Below are positions 25,539 through 36,200 of a stretch of 46,496 nucleotides of DNA, piece by piece. The stretch spans positions 1 through 46,496 of the forward strand of contig NZ_JAKEIP010000042.1 of assembly GCF_021474425.1 (NCBI RefSeq). The letters run 5' to 3'. The notes beneath the pieces are model-generated. The model was given only the letters and a program-made list of their open reading frames with translations. It was not told the origin of the DNA and searched no databases. Source of the stretch: Streptomyces muensis. GTDB taxonomy: Bacteria; Actinomycetota; Actinomycetes; Streptomycetales; Streptomycetaceae. The position numbers and the translations under genes were made by a program. The first letter of the stretch is position 1. The number at the start of each line of letters is the position of its first letter.

Positions 25539-25957
25539 ACCGGTGCGCCGCCGTCGGCATGACGGGCCGCCGCGGCCATCGCCTTCTCGCCCAGTCTCGC
25601 CACCTGCGAGTGCACCCGGTGCGCCAGCAGGTCCAGGCGCACCTCCGCGTCCCCGTAGGCGGCCACGCACGTGCCGTGGTCCGTCGGCACGATCAGCACA
25701 TAACCGTGGTCCGACTCGATGACGACCTGCCGTACCTCGGCCCGGTCCCGGTCGGCGAACGCGGCGGCCGCCGTACGGCACGCCCCCTGCACGGTGCTGG
25801 TGATCGCCGCCACCCGCTCGGCCGAGGCCTGGCTGAGGGCGTCCGTGTACCCGGTGACCAGCCCGTCCCGCGTCAGCAGTACGGCGGCCACCACGTGCGA
25901 CACCTCCAGGATCGGTTCGAGCACCCACGCCGTGTCTCCCGTATCGCGGCTGGTCAT
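25535..25957 (-). CDS. cvnB: CvnB-type roadblock/LC7 protein of the conservon
   Basis: A 140-residue roadblock/LC7 protein: WVLEPILEVSHVVAAVLLTRDGLVTG, then ERVAAITSTVQGACRTAA, and the strand pair VVIESDHGYVLIVPTDHG. The family acts as an accessory or activating factor for small GTPases, here CvnD. The start ATG 25957 overlaps the cvnA stop as ATGA, so all four conservon genes are translationally linked. Confidence 0.93.
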   Translation of the reverse strand: MTSRDTGDTAWVLEPILEVSHVVAAVLLTRDGLVTGYTDALSQASAERVAAITSTVQGACRTAAAAFADRDRAEVRQVVIESDHGYVLIVPTDHGTCVAAYGDAEVRLDLLAHRVHSQVARLGEKAMAAAARHADGGAPV

Positions 25958-27438
25958 CGAGCCGTTCCCCCTTCGTGGACGTTCTGGTCGGTCTGGTCGG
26001 TCTGGTCGCTCTGTTCGGTCTGACGGTTCTCGTCGGCCGCTCGCCCGGTCTCCGGCACGGCGGCGGAGGCATCGTCGTCGGTGCGTTGACCGTCCTCGGC
26101 GCGGGCCGCTGCGGTCCCCGCCTGGAGCGCGCCCAGTGCCGCGGCGGCCTGCTCCGGCCGACGTGTCGCGGGCCGCGCCTCGGGCACCTCCCGCGCCGCG
26201 GCCACGCGCGTACGGCGCCGGCGCCGGGGCAGACCACCGGCGTCGCGTGGAGCGTGATGCCCGGGTACCGCGTCGGCGGTTTCGTCGTCCTGCTCGGCGC
26301 CGTAGTCGTGCGAGGTGCCGGACGCCTCGGCCCGGGGCTCGACGGGTGCCTCGTCGCGGGCGGCCTTCCGGGTGGAGCGCGGCGCGCTCGCGGCGGGCGG
26401 CCGCTCGGTCGGGTCGATGGCGCTGAGCAGGTGGCTGTCGACCAGCAGCACGGCCCGGACTCCGCCGTACGGCGACGGCGAGGACAGGTCCACGCTCAGG
26501 TCGAACTGCCGGGTCAGCTGTCCGATCGCGGCGAGCCCCATGCGCGGCGGATCGCCGAGGTCGGTGAGCAGGATCGGCTCCGCCCCCGCCACCAGGCGCT
26601 GCGCGCGGGCGCGTTCGTCCTGGGTCATGCCCAGGCCTGAGTCGTCGACGGTGACGCAGACGCCGTGGTGGACGTGCTCCAGGTTGACCACGACGTCCGT
26701 GTCCGGCGCGGAGTGCCGCAGGGCGTTGTCCAGGAGTTCGGCGACGATGATCGCGACCGGCTCCACCGCGTGCGACACCAGCCCGGTGCCCGCGGCAAGG
26801 TGGTTGTGGACCCGGACCCGGTGGTAGCCCGCGAGCCGGGCCTGACCGCCGGTCACCGCCTCCACCAGATGCGACTCCTCGCGGGCGAGCCCGACCCAGG
26901 CCCCGCACACCACGGCGGCGACCTGAGCTCGTCGCAGCGACTGCTCGTTCTCGTGGTCCAGTTGGAACAGAGTCTGCGCCAACTCCGGGTCGTCGTACTT
27001 CTGCTGGAGCTGGCGCAGGGCGTCCTGGAGCCGGTAGAGGGCCGCCTGGATCTCGCGTGTCGCCCCTCGCATGCCCGCCTGTGCGGCGGCGTCGATGCGC
27101 GTGCGCTGCGTGGCCAGCTCGGTGCGCAGCCCGGTCAGCACCTGCTCCAGGGCGAGGTCCAGGGCGGAGCCCGCGGTCTGCGGATGCAGCGGCCCCGGCA
27201 CAGTGACATGGGGGTGCGCCAGCTGCCGGGCGGCGGCGGGAACGCGCTGCTGCGCCAGGTGCTCCACCTCGGCCGTGAACGCCTGGAGCACGCCCTTGAG
27301 TTGGCGGCGCAACGCTTCGATCTCGGCACGCTGCTTCGCCTGTTGCCGCTGTGCGCGCAGCAGACCGCCGCCCAGGGCGAGCGCGGACAGCATGCCGACG
27401 GCGAGACCGCCGGTCGCCAGGTCCGGTAGTTCGATCAT
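25954..27438 (-). CDS. cvnA: CvnA-type sensor-kinase-like membrane protein of the conservon
   Basis: A 494-residue protein. A single N-terminal membrane segment (LATGGLAVGMLSALALGGGL) is followed by a helical region rich in Gln/Arg. The ATPase domain of histidine kinases follows: N box IIVAELLDNALRHS, G1 VDDSGLGM, and a GLAAIGQL segment. A Pro/Glu/Arg-rich tail of about 150 residues ends it. No clear phosphoacceptor H-box is visible. I start at ATG 27438, just before the membrane segment; the frame allows another start 32 codons upstream, and neither has a strong ribosome site. It is the first gene of the leftward conservon operon. Confidence 0.9.
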   Translation of the reverse strand: MIELPDLATGGLAVGMLSALALGGGLLRAQRQQAKQRAEIEALRRQLKGVLQAFTAEVEHLAQQRVPAAARQLAHPHVTVPGPLHPQTAGSALDLALEQVLTGLRTELATQRTRIDAAAQAGMRGATREIQAALYRLQDALRQLQQKYDDPELAQTLFQLDHENEQSLRRAQVAAVVCGAWVGLAREESHLVEAVTGGQARLAGYHRVRVHNHLAAGTGLVSHAVEPVAIIVAELLDNALRHSAPDTDVVVNLEHVHHGVCVTVDDSGLGMTQDERARAQRLVAGAEPILLTDLGDPPRMGLAAIGQLTRQFDLSVDLSSPSPYGGVRAVLLVDSHLLSAIDPTERPPAASAPRSTRKAARDEAPVEPRAEASGTSHDYGAEQDDETADAVPGHHAPRDAGGLPRRRRRTRVAAAREVPEARPATRRPEQAAAALGALQAGTAAARAEDGQRTDDDASAAVPETGRAADENRQTEQSDQTDQTDQNVHEGGTAR

Positions 27439-27731
27439 CGAGTCGGATTCCCAGGAGTCGGATCGGGGACAGTCGGGCAGGGCTGGTTCCACGGCCGTGG
27501 GGCGAGGCGCTCGGAGCACAGTACACACCGTCATCGACCGGTCTCGCACGGTCGATCGATACTTCGTTTCGAAACTGCCGGGACTCTGCTCGCTTCTGCG
27601 CGGACTGTCTGAATTGACGTACAACATGGGGGAGTTGACGCGGATGTCTGCCCCGATCGACACGGTGTGTGCCCGGTCGGACGACGGGTACTCGGCGAGC
27701 CCAGGAACGACCACGCCGGAGGAGGCCCGGA
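27439..27731. promoter_or_regulatory. Divergent promoter region, conservon / small acidic protein
   Basis: 293 bp that must drive the conservon leftward and the small gene rightward. It contains GTTTCGAAAC, a perfect 10-bp palindrome at 27566-27575, and next to it TCGATCGA. Promoter boxes could not be assigned with confidence. Confidence 0.4.
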
Positions 27732-27968
27732 ATGACCAGTGGCACCGAGACCGGTGGCGTGACCGGTACACAGGACAAGGACTACAACCTGATCTGGTAC
27801 GTGGAGGCGTGCCTGAGCAACGCGCTGCGGCTGGAGACCTACATCGAGGACGCGGAACGCGGCAAGGACACCGAGGTGGCCGACCTGTTCCGCAAGGCGC
27901 AGGCGGACAGCCGCAAGGGCGCGGAGCTGGGCAAGACGCTGCTGCGCAGGCGACTGAACGGCGGCTGA
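27732..27968 (+). CDS. Small conserved-looking hypothetical protein (78 aa)
   Basis: A 78-residue soluble protein. The first 15 residues are polar (Thr/Gly), followed by an amphipathic helical stretch with YNLIWYVEACLSNALRLETY and RKAQADSRKGAELGKTLLR. GGAGGAGG lies 6 nt before ATG 27732, which decides the start over an upstream in-frame ATG. A strong hairpin terminator follows 27 bp after the stop, so it is a monocistronic unit. I do not recognise a function. Its divergent position beside the conservon hints at a linked role. Confidence 0.75.
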   Translation: MTSGTETGGVTGTQDKDYNLIWYVEACLSNALRLETYIEDAERGKDTEVADLFRKAQADSRKGAELGKTLLRRRLNGG

Positions 27969-27994
27969 ACGGCGGTTGACCGAGCGGCCGTTCG

Positions 27995-28028
27995 AGGCCC
28001 GGGCACCGCGCTGCCGGTGTCCGGGCCT
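27995..28028 (+). terminator. Intrinsic terminator after the 78-aa gene
   Basis: A 14-bp stem with one G-U pair (AGGCCCGGGCACCG with CGGTGTCCGGGCCT) around a 6-base loop, followed by TCGTCTGTCC. The U-tract is weak, as usual in Streptomyces. Confidence 0.75.
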
Positions 28029-28140
28029 TCGTCTGTCCGTCCGTGTGTCGGTCCGTGTTCTCGTCGGGTCGGAAGTCGTGACGGACCGTGTGTGGCATGC
28101 GTCGCTTCGCGAACGCCCTTTGGACACGTAGGGTTTACAT

Positions 28141-28164
28141 CCGTTCGGCCCGTCGACCGAACGG
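28141..28164. promoter_or_regulatory. Inverted repeat CCGTTCGG-N8-CCGAACGG
   Basis: Perfect 8-bp arms with an 8-bp spacer, three bases upstream of the TTGCTA/TAGCAA dyad. It could be a second operator or part of a leader hairpin for the FAAL transcript. Confidence 0.35.
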
Positions 28165-28175
28165 AGTTGCTATGG

Positions 28176-28193
28176 TGCTACTCGCCGGTAGCA
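28176..28193. promoter_or_regulatory. Inverted repeat TGCTAC-TCGCCG-GTAGCA upstream of FAAL, probable repressor operator
   Basis: Perfect 6-bp arms with a 6-bp spacer, overlapping a wider TTGCTA/TAGCAA pair (28167-28194). It lies 115 bp before the FAAL start. From memory, similar sequences of the TACTCnnnGGTAGCA type lie before actinobacterial lipid genes, where TetR-family acyl-responsive repressors bind. Assignment to a regulator is inference. Confidence 0.45.
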
Positions 28194-28307
28194 AGCCAAC
28201 GGGGGACGGGTGGGGGCCGGGTCGACCGAGGCTGCCGCGCCCATCCAGTGCCTGGCTCTCGAACTCCAGTTCCTCGCCCACCGATCCAGACAGGTGAGAC
28301 TCGCCAC

Positions 28308-30062
28308 ATGGTTCGATCCCTGGTCGATCTGCTGACCCAGCACGCCACGCACCACCCCGACCGAACCGCCTACCGCCACCTCGTCACGGGCGACTGCGAC
28401 GGCGAGATCCAGGAGATCTCCTACGGCCGTCTCGCCGCCCGATCCCGAGCCGTCGCCGCCTGGCTCCAGGAGCGCGGCCTGGCCGGTACCCGCGCCATGC
28501 TGCTCTACCCGCCCGGCCTGGAGTTCATCAGCGGCTACCTGGGCTGCCTCGCCGCGGGAGTCGTCGCCGTACCGGGCGTCCCGCCGCAGGGCCGCGCGCA
28601 CAACCACCGGGCCCTGATCCGGATGAAGCGGCTCATCGCCGACGCCGACGCCATGGTGATCCTCGGCGACCGCGAGGTGATCACCGCCCTGGCCGGCATG
28701 GCCGAGCAGCTGCCCGAGCTCGCCGACATCACCCGTGTCGCCACCGAGGACATCCCCGACGAGATGTCCGCCGCCTGGCGCGAGCCCGACCTCACCGCCG
28801 ACTCCGTCGCCTTCCTCCAGTACACCTCCGGCTCCACCTCCGCCCCGCGCGGCGTGATGGTCACGCACGGAAACCTGCTGGACAACGAGCGGATCCTCAC
28901 CGAGTCCATGGGCCACACGCCGGACACCATCGAGGAGTACGGCCACGAGATGTTCGTCAGCTGGCTGCCCGTGTACCACGACATGGGCCTCATAGGCCCC
29001 GTCCTCAACACGGCCTACCTCGGTGTGACCGCCACGCTCTTCTCGCCGCTGCACTTCCTCCAGCGGCCCGAGCGCTGGCTGACCGCGATCAGCCGCTACC
29101 GCCCGCACACCAGCGGCGGCCCCAACTTCGCGTACGAACTCTGCCTGAAGCACGCCGGCCCCGGGCTCCTGGACGGCCTCGACCTCAGCAGCTGGAAGGT
29201 CGCGGTCAACGGCGCGGAACCGGTCCGGGCCGCCACCCTGCGGCGCTTCACCGAGACCTTCGCGCCGGCCGGCTTCCGCCACGAGGCCCTCCACCCCTGC
29301 TACGGCCTCGCCGAGGCCACCCTGATGGTCACCGGCAGCACGGCCCACACCGCGCCCACCCTCCTGCGGCCCGCCGAATCCGGCCCGCACGCCGGCCAGG
29401 CCGACGCCGCGACCGTCAGCTGCGGCCGCCCCGGCCGGCACGTGACCGTCGTCATCGCCGACCCCCAGCGGCACGAAGAGCTGCCCGACGGCGAGGTCGG
29501 CGAGATCTGGTTGCGCGGCGCGAGCGTCGCCAAGGGCTACTGGCGCAACGCCCTCGCCACCCGCGAGACCTTCCGCGCCACCCTCGCCGGCCACGAGGGA
29601 CGCTTCCTGCGCACCGGCGACCTCGGGTTCCTGCACGACGGCGAACTCTTCGTCACCGGCCGCCTCAAGGACCTCATCGTCATCGACGGACGCAACCACT
29701 ACCCGCAGGACCTGGAACTGACCGCCGAAATGGCCCACCCGGCCCTGCGCCCCGGCTGCACCGCCGCGTTCTCCGTCGACGGCGGAGACGTGGGAGACGG
29801 GGGAGACGAGGGAGGCACCGGCGGTGAACAGCCCGTCGTCGTCGCCGAGATCGCCCCGGACGCGGCGTCCGAGAGGGAGAAGATCACCGACGTCGTCCGC
29901 GGCGAGATCGGCGAGGCCCACGGCCTGTCGGTGCGTGACGTCGTCCTGGTCGAGCCGGGCACCATCCCCAAGACGTCCAGCGGCAAGATCCAGCGCCACG
30001 CCACCCGGGCGGCCTACCTGAACGGCACCCTCGCCGCCGTAGCCGCACCCGACCCGAGCTGA
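28308..30062 (+). CDS. Fatty acyl-AMP ligase (FAAL)
   Basis: A 584-residue adenylate-forming enzyme of the FAAL type. It activates a free fatty acid as acyl-AMP and passes it to a carrier protein. Motifs: YTSGSTSAPRGVMVTHGNL (phosphate loop), SWLPVYHDMGLIG, GGPNFAYELC, CYGLAEATLMVTG, RTGDLGF, and the FAAL-type hinge GRLKDLIVIDGRNHYPQDLE; the end carries IPKTSSGKIQRHATR. A Gly/Asp-rich insert (DGGDVGDGGDEGGTGG) interrupts the C-terminal lobe. The start is ATG 28308, with AGGTGAG upstream. The next gene begins with an ACP, the expected acyl acceptor, so this enzyme should set the starter unit. Confidence 0.93.
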   Translation: MVRSLVDLLTQHATHHPDRTAYRHLVTGDCDGEIQEISYGRLAARSRAVAAWLQERGLAGTRAMLLYPPGLEFISGYLGCLAAGVVAVPGVPPQGRAHNHRALIRMKRLIADADAMVILGDREVITALAGMAEQLPELADITRVATEDIPDEMSAAWREPDLTADSVAFLQYTSGSTSAPRGVMVTHGNLLDNERILTESMGHTPDTIEEYGHEMFVSWLPVYHDMGLIGPVLNTAYLGVTATLFSPLHFLQRPERWLTAISRYRPHTSGGPNFAYELCLKHAGPGLLDGLDLSSWKVAVNGAEPVRAATLRRFTETFAPAGFRHEALHPCYGLAEATLMVTGSTAHTAPTLLRPAESGPHAGQADAATVSCGRPGRHVTVVIADPQRHEELPDGEVGEIWLRGASVAKGYWRNALATRETFRATLAGHEGRFLRTGDLGFLHDGELFVTGRLKDLIVIDGRNHYPQDLELTAEMAHPALRPGCTAAFSVDGGDVGDGGDEGGTGGEQPVVVAEIAPDAASEREKITDVVRGEIGEAHGLSVRDVVLVEPGTIPKTSSGKIQRHATRAAYLNGTLAAVAAPDPS

Positions 30063-30201
30063 CACCTGACACCGCCCGGCCGGGCGTCGTACGCCCGCGT
30101 GTCCGCCGCCCGGCCGCGGCCCCAGCAGCCGTACCGCCACGCGCGCCCACCCCGACGTACGGCCACCACCCCTGCCCGAATCCACGAGGACACCTCTCCA
30201 G
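30063..30201 (+). other. Gap between FAAL and PKS genes with a small hairpin
   Basis: 139 bp. A 7-bp stem CGGGCGT-CGT-ACGCCCG lies at 30081-30097. It is too short and lacks a U-tract, so it is more likely a processing or attenuation hairpin than a full terminator; co-transcription with the PKS gene is likely. Confidence 0.35.
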
Positions 30202-33200
30202 ATGCCTGCGCACGAGCCCCCGAAGCAGTTCTCCGAGCCGTCGCTCACCACACCGGACGGTGTGCGGGCCTGGCTGGAGTCGGCCGTCGCCGAGGCGACC
30301 GGGGTCGCCCCGCCGGCTGTCGACCCGGAGCGTCCGCTCGCCGAACTCGGCTTGGGATCAAGGCAGTTGGTGACACTGGCGGCCGACCTGTCGGCGGCCA
30401 CCGGCCGCACCCTGGACCCCTCCCTGATCTTCAACCACCCCACCATCGCGGCCCTCGCCCAGGCGGTCTTCGACGACACACCCACGCCCACCCCGGCAGC
30501 GGTTCCGTCCACCGACCGCACGCCGCCGCGCACCGACGACGACATCGCGATCATCTCCATGGCCTGCCGCCTCCCCGGCGGCGCCGACGACCCCGAGGCG
30601 CTCTGGCGGCTGCTCGCCGCGGGCGAGGACGCCATCACCGAGGTACCGGCGGGCCGTTGGGACACCCGAGGGCTGCACGACCCGGACCCGGACGCCACCG
30701 GCAAGGCCTACTCCCTGCACGGCGGCTACCTCTCCGGCATCGACCGCTTCGACGCCCCCTTCTTCGGGATCTCACCGCGCGAGGCCGCCGCCATGGACCC
30801 CCAGCAGCGGCTGCTCCTGCAGACCGCCTGGGAGGCGATCGAACGCGCCGGAATCGTCCCGGACACGCTGAACGGAAGCTCCACGGGCGTCTACATCGGC
30901 CTCTACGACAGCGGCTATCTGGCCTCGGCCGCCCTCGACCAGCTCGACGGGCACGTAGGCACCGGCTCGGCGTCCAGCGTGGCGTCCGGCCGTATCGCCT
31001 ACACCCTGGGCCTCCAGGGCCCGGCCGTCACCATCGACACCGCCTGCTCGTCCTCCCTGGTCGCCCTGCATCTGGCCGCGCGGGCCCTGGCGGGCGGCGA
31101 GTGCGACCTCGCGCTGGCGGGCGGCGCGACGCTGCTGGTGACCCCGCGCGGGCATGTCGAGTTCAGCAGGCTGCGCGGACTGTCGCCGTCCGGGCGGTGC
31201 GGTCCGTTCTCGGCGGACGCGGACGGCGTGGTGTGGGCCGAGGGCTGCGGTGTGGTGCTGCTCAAGCGGCTCGCGGACGCGCGCCGCGACGGCGACCGGG
31301 TGCTCGCCGTCGTCAAGGGTTCGGCGATCAACCAGGACGGCCGCAGCCAGGGCCTCAGCGCCCCCAACGGCCCGGCTCAGGAACGGGTGTTGCGGGCCGC
31401 GCTCGACGCGGCCGGGCTCCAGCCGCACGACCTGGACCACATCGAGGCCCACGGCACCGGCACCCGCCTGGGCGACCCCATCGAGGCGGGCGCCCTGGCC
31501 GCCGTCTTCGGCCCCGGGCGCGACGCCGACCGCCCCCTCGGCGTCGGATCCCTGAAGTCCAACATCGGCCACACCCAGGCCGCCGCGGGCATCGCCGGAG
31601 TCATCAAGACCGTCCTCGCCCTCGGCCACGAACGCATACCCGCGTCCCTGCACGCCGAGACGCCGACCGAGCACATCGACTGGGCGCGCAGCGGGCTGCG
31701 CCTGACCGGCGAGCAGCAGTCCTGGCCGCGGCACCCCGAGCGGGTGCGGCGCGCCGGGGTGAGCGCGTTCGGGATCAGCGGCACCAACGCCCATGTGGTG
31801 CTGGAGGAAGCGCCCGAGGAAGAGCCGGCGGAGCCGGCTGCCGAGCTCCCCGGCGCAACCCTCTTCCCGCTCTCCGCCCGCACTCACCCCGCCCTGCGCG
31901 CACAGGCCCGCCGCCTCCTGGAAGACCTCGAACCGCGACCGGAGCCGCCGCTCCCCGCCGTCGCCGCGACCCTGGCCCACCACCGCACCCACTTCGACCA
32001 CCGAGCCGTCGTCCGGGCGAGCAGCCGCGACGAACTGCTCATCGCCCTGCGCGAACTCGCCGAGGACCACCCCGACGCCGAGCTGATCACCGGACCCGAA
32101 CACGCCCTCACCGCGGGCAAGTTGGCGTTCGTATTCCCCGGACAGGGCTCCCAGTGGGCCGGCATGGCCCGCGATCTGCTCGACCGTGACCCCGTCTTCG
32201 CCGACGAGCTCGACCGCTGCGACGCCGCCCTGCGCCCGTTCACCGGCTGGTCGGTGACCTCCGTCGTGCGCGGCGACTCCGGCGCCCCGGCCCTGGACCG
32301 TGTCGACGTCGTCCAGCCGGCCCTGTTCGCCGTGATGGTGTCGCTGGCCGCGGTCTGGCGTGCCCGCGGCATACGGCCGGACGCCGTGATCGGACACAGT
32401 CAGGGCGAGGTCGCCGCCGCCTGCGTCGCCGGGGCGCTGAGCCTCAACGACGCCGCGGCCGTGGTCGCCCTGCGCAGCCAGGCACTGACCGAACTGTCCG
32501 GCACCGGCACCATGGCCGTCGTCGCCCTGCCGCACAACGAGGTCGAAGTCCGACTCGCCGACCACGGCGGCGAGATCGCCGTCGCCGCCGTGAACAGCGG
32601 CCGCTCGACCGTGATCGCCGGCGCCGTGGACGCCGTGGAGGCCCTGCTCACCGACCTCGACCGGCAGCAGGTCTTCATCCGCCGCCTCGATGTCGACTAC
32701 GCCTCCCACAGCGCTCAGGTCGAGCCCATCCGTACCACCATCCTCGACGAACTCGACGGAGTCACCACCTACCCCACGCCCGTGACCTGGTACTCCACGG
32801 TCACGAGCGAGCCGGTCACGGAGGAACTCGAAGCCGACTACTGGTACACCAACCTGCGCGAACCCGTCCGCTTCGCACCCACCGTCGAGCGCATGGCCGC
32901 CGACGGCTACCGCTGCTTCGTCGAGCTCAGCCCGCACCCCTCGCTGCTCACCGCCCTGCGCACCATCGACGAGGACCTGGTCGCCGTCGGATCACTCCGT
33001 CGCGACGAGGACGGCCCGGCCTGCCTGGACCGCGCCACCGCGGAACTCCACGTCCACGGACGGCGGATCGACTGGCGCCGCCTCGTCCCGCACACCACCC
33101 CGGCCGACCTTCCCACGTACGCCTGGGACACACAGCGCCACTGGATCGAGCCGGCCGCCTCCGCGACCGCACCCGGTCTCTTCGACCGCGCCGCGCACCC

Positions 33201-36200
33201 CTTGCTCGGCATCCAGCTCCGGTCCACGGACCGGACCCGCTGGACCTTCCGTGACGAGTGGTCCCCGGCCACCGCCGACTGGCTGCCCGACCACACCGTC
33301 TTCGACCGGACCGTGGTCTCGGGCACCACCCTGCTGGAACTCTGCCGGGCCGCCCTCGCCACGGCCCGCCCGGACACCCCCGCCGACGTCAGCGACCTGC
33401 TCCTCCTCGCGCCCCTCATCCTGCCCGCCACCGGCACCGTCGAGGTGTCGGTGGAGGTGGTCACCGCAGGGGCCGCGCCGGAGATCACGATCCACAGCCG
33501 TCCCCGCGGCCAGGAAGCCACGGACTGGACCCTGCACGCCACGGCGTCCGCCGCCGAGCGTGCCGCCACGCCGGCCGACGAACCCCCGGCCTGGCCCGAC
33601 ACGGCCGAACCGGCCTGGCAGGAGGACACCTACGAACGGCTGACCGACTTCGGCCTCCGTTACGGCCCCGCCTTCCAGGGCGTACGACAGGCAGCCGTCA
33701 CCGGCGACGGAACCCTGCTGGCCCGCCTCACGCTCCCACCCGTGGCCCGCGACACGACCGACCCCTACCCGGTGCACCCGGCGCTCCTGGACGCCGCCCT
33801 CCACGTGGCCGCCGCCCTCGACAGCTCCGAGCAGCGGGTCCTGCTGCCCGTCGCGATGGCACGCTGCGTCCTGCCGCCCGGCAGCGCGACGGACCTGATC
33901 GCGTCCGTGCGCCGGGCAGGCGGCTCCGGGACCGACATCACTCTCGACGTCACCCTGTGGGACACCGACGGCTTCCCGGCGGGCCGTCTGGAGGGCGTAC
34001 GCCTGCGGGCCGCGAACCCGGCCGACCTGCACAGCGCCTCGGAGAACGGCCGCCACCTGTACGAGGTGGCGTGGACGGCCGTACCGGAGACGCCGGCCGA
34101 GACCGGCGCCCAGGTCACCGACGAGGGCGCCGACACCGTCGTACGCGTCTGGCCCCGCACCGCACCCGATCCCGAACCCGCAGCAGCCGCACAGGAGTTG
34201 GCGGCCATCGCGCTGGCCGAACTCCAGACGCTGATCGCCCTCCCGCCGGACCAGGCGCCCGCGCGTACCGTCTGGGTGACGCGGGGAGCGGTCGCGGCAG
34301 CCGACGGGGACACGGTGCCCGGGTTCGCCCAGTCGGTGCTCTGGGGCCTCGCCCGCGGGGCCCGCGCCGAACACCCCGACCTCGGACTGACCCTGCTCGA
34401 CGTCGACCTCGACCTTGAGCCCGATCTCGACGGTGACGAACCGTCACTGCTCGCCGCGGCGGCATACGCGGACGAGCCCGAACTCGCCCTACGTGACGGG
34501 CAGTTGCTCGCGCCGCGTATGACACGGGCGCGCCCCGCCCCGTCAGACCGCCAGACCCCGTTCCCCGCCGACGGCACGGTGCTGATCACCGGAGGCCTCG
34601 GCGCGGTGGGCCGCAGCATCGCCCGGCTGCTCGCCGGGAACGGCGTCCCCCGCCTGCTGCTGACGTCTCGTCAGGGAGCCGAGGACCCCCGAGCCGCGGA
34701 CACCGTCGCCGAACTGGCGGCGTTCGGCGCCGAGGTGGAGGTCGCCGCGTGCGACGTCGCGGACGGCGCCGCTGTGGCCGAGCTGCTGGCCGGCGTCGGG
34801 GACGAAAGGCCGCTGCGGGGCATCGTCCACTGTGCCGGGGTCCTCGCCGACGGCGTCGTGGCCGAGCTGACCCCCGAGCGCCTCGCACAGGTGCTGCGCC
34901 CCAAGGTCGACGGCGCCGCCCACCTGCACCGCCTCACCGCCGGCCGGCCGCTGGACCTCTTCCTCCTGGTGTCATCGGCCGCGGGAGTCGTCGGCAACGC
35001 GGGCCAGGCCAACTACGCGGCCGCCAACGCCTTCCTCGACCAACTCGCCCACCACCGACGGGCCGCCCTGGGCCTGCCCGCAGTCTCGGTCTCCTTCGGC
35101 GCCTGGGCGGGCGAAGGGCTCGCGGCACAGCACGCCGACCTGGAGCGGATGGCACGCCTCGGGCACCGCGCCCTCACCCCCGACCAGGGCCGCGAGCTGA
35201 CCGAGCTCGCCCTGCGCCGCGACACCGCCCACCTGGTCGCCTGGGCCCTGGACCTGCCCCGGCTGCGGGCCGCCGCCCCCGCGGGGCCGCTGTGGCGCAC
35301 GCTGCTTCCCGCGCCCCGCCCCGCCCGGGCCGGCGGCCGCACCCTGGCCGACCGGATCGCCCGGCTGCCGGAGCCCGAACGTGCCGCGCGGGTCCTCGCC
35401 CTGGTCCGCGAGGAGGCCGCCCACGCGCTCGGCCTGCGCTCGGCGGAGTCCGTCCGCTCCGACCAGCCGCTGCGGGACCTCGGCATGGACTCGGTGACCG
35501 CCGTCGACCTGCGCAACCGCATCAGCACTCGCCTCGGCTCCAAACTCCCCGCGACCCTCCTCTTCGACCACCCGACGCCAGACCGGCTCGCCGAGTACCT
35601 GCTGACCGGCGTCCTGGCGACACCGGGCAGCGCGAGCCGCGAGCCCACGCCCGGATCCGCGCCCGGATCCGCCTCCGCGCACACGCCGCCGTCGGACGAG
35701 CCGGTGGCCCTGGTCTCCATGGCCTGCCGGCTGCCCGGCGGCGTGCGCGACCCGGAGGGGCTGTGGCGTCTGGTCGCGGAGGGCCGGGACGCGGTCGGAC
35801 CGTTCCCGGCGGGCCGGTGGGACGTCGAGTCGCTGTACGACCCCGACCCGGACGCGCTCGGCAAGTCGTACGCCCGCGAAGGCGGGTTCCTCGACGACAT
35901 AGACTCCTTCGACGCCGCGTTCTTCGGCATCACCCCGAAGGAGGCGGCGGCCATGGACCCGCAGCAGCGACTGCTGCTGGAGACGGCCTGGGAGTCGCTG
36001 GAGCGCGCCGGCATCGTGCCCGCAGAGCTGGCGGGCAGCACCACCGGCGTGTACGTCGGGATGTTCGGCAGCGACTACCTGTCCGGCACCCGGCTCGACC
36101 AACTGGACGGCTACGTCGGCACGGGCTCCGCCCTGAGCGTGGCCTCGGGCCGGCTCGCGTACACCCTCGGGCTGAACGGCCCCGCGCTCACCGTGGACAC

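Larger units (their letters stand above)
27969..28307. promoter_or_regulatory. Intergenic region upstream of the FAAL gene
   Basis: 339 bp holding the terminator of the small gene (27995-28028), then two inverted repeats: CCGTTCGG-N8-CCGAACGG (28141-28164) and TGCTAC-TCGCCG-GTAGCA (28176-28193). The stretch between 28030 and 28140 shows nothing I can name. The region must contain the promoter of the rightward biosynthetic locus. Confidence 0.55.
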
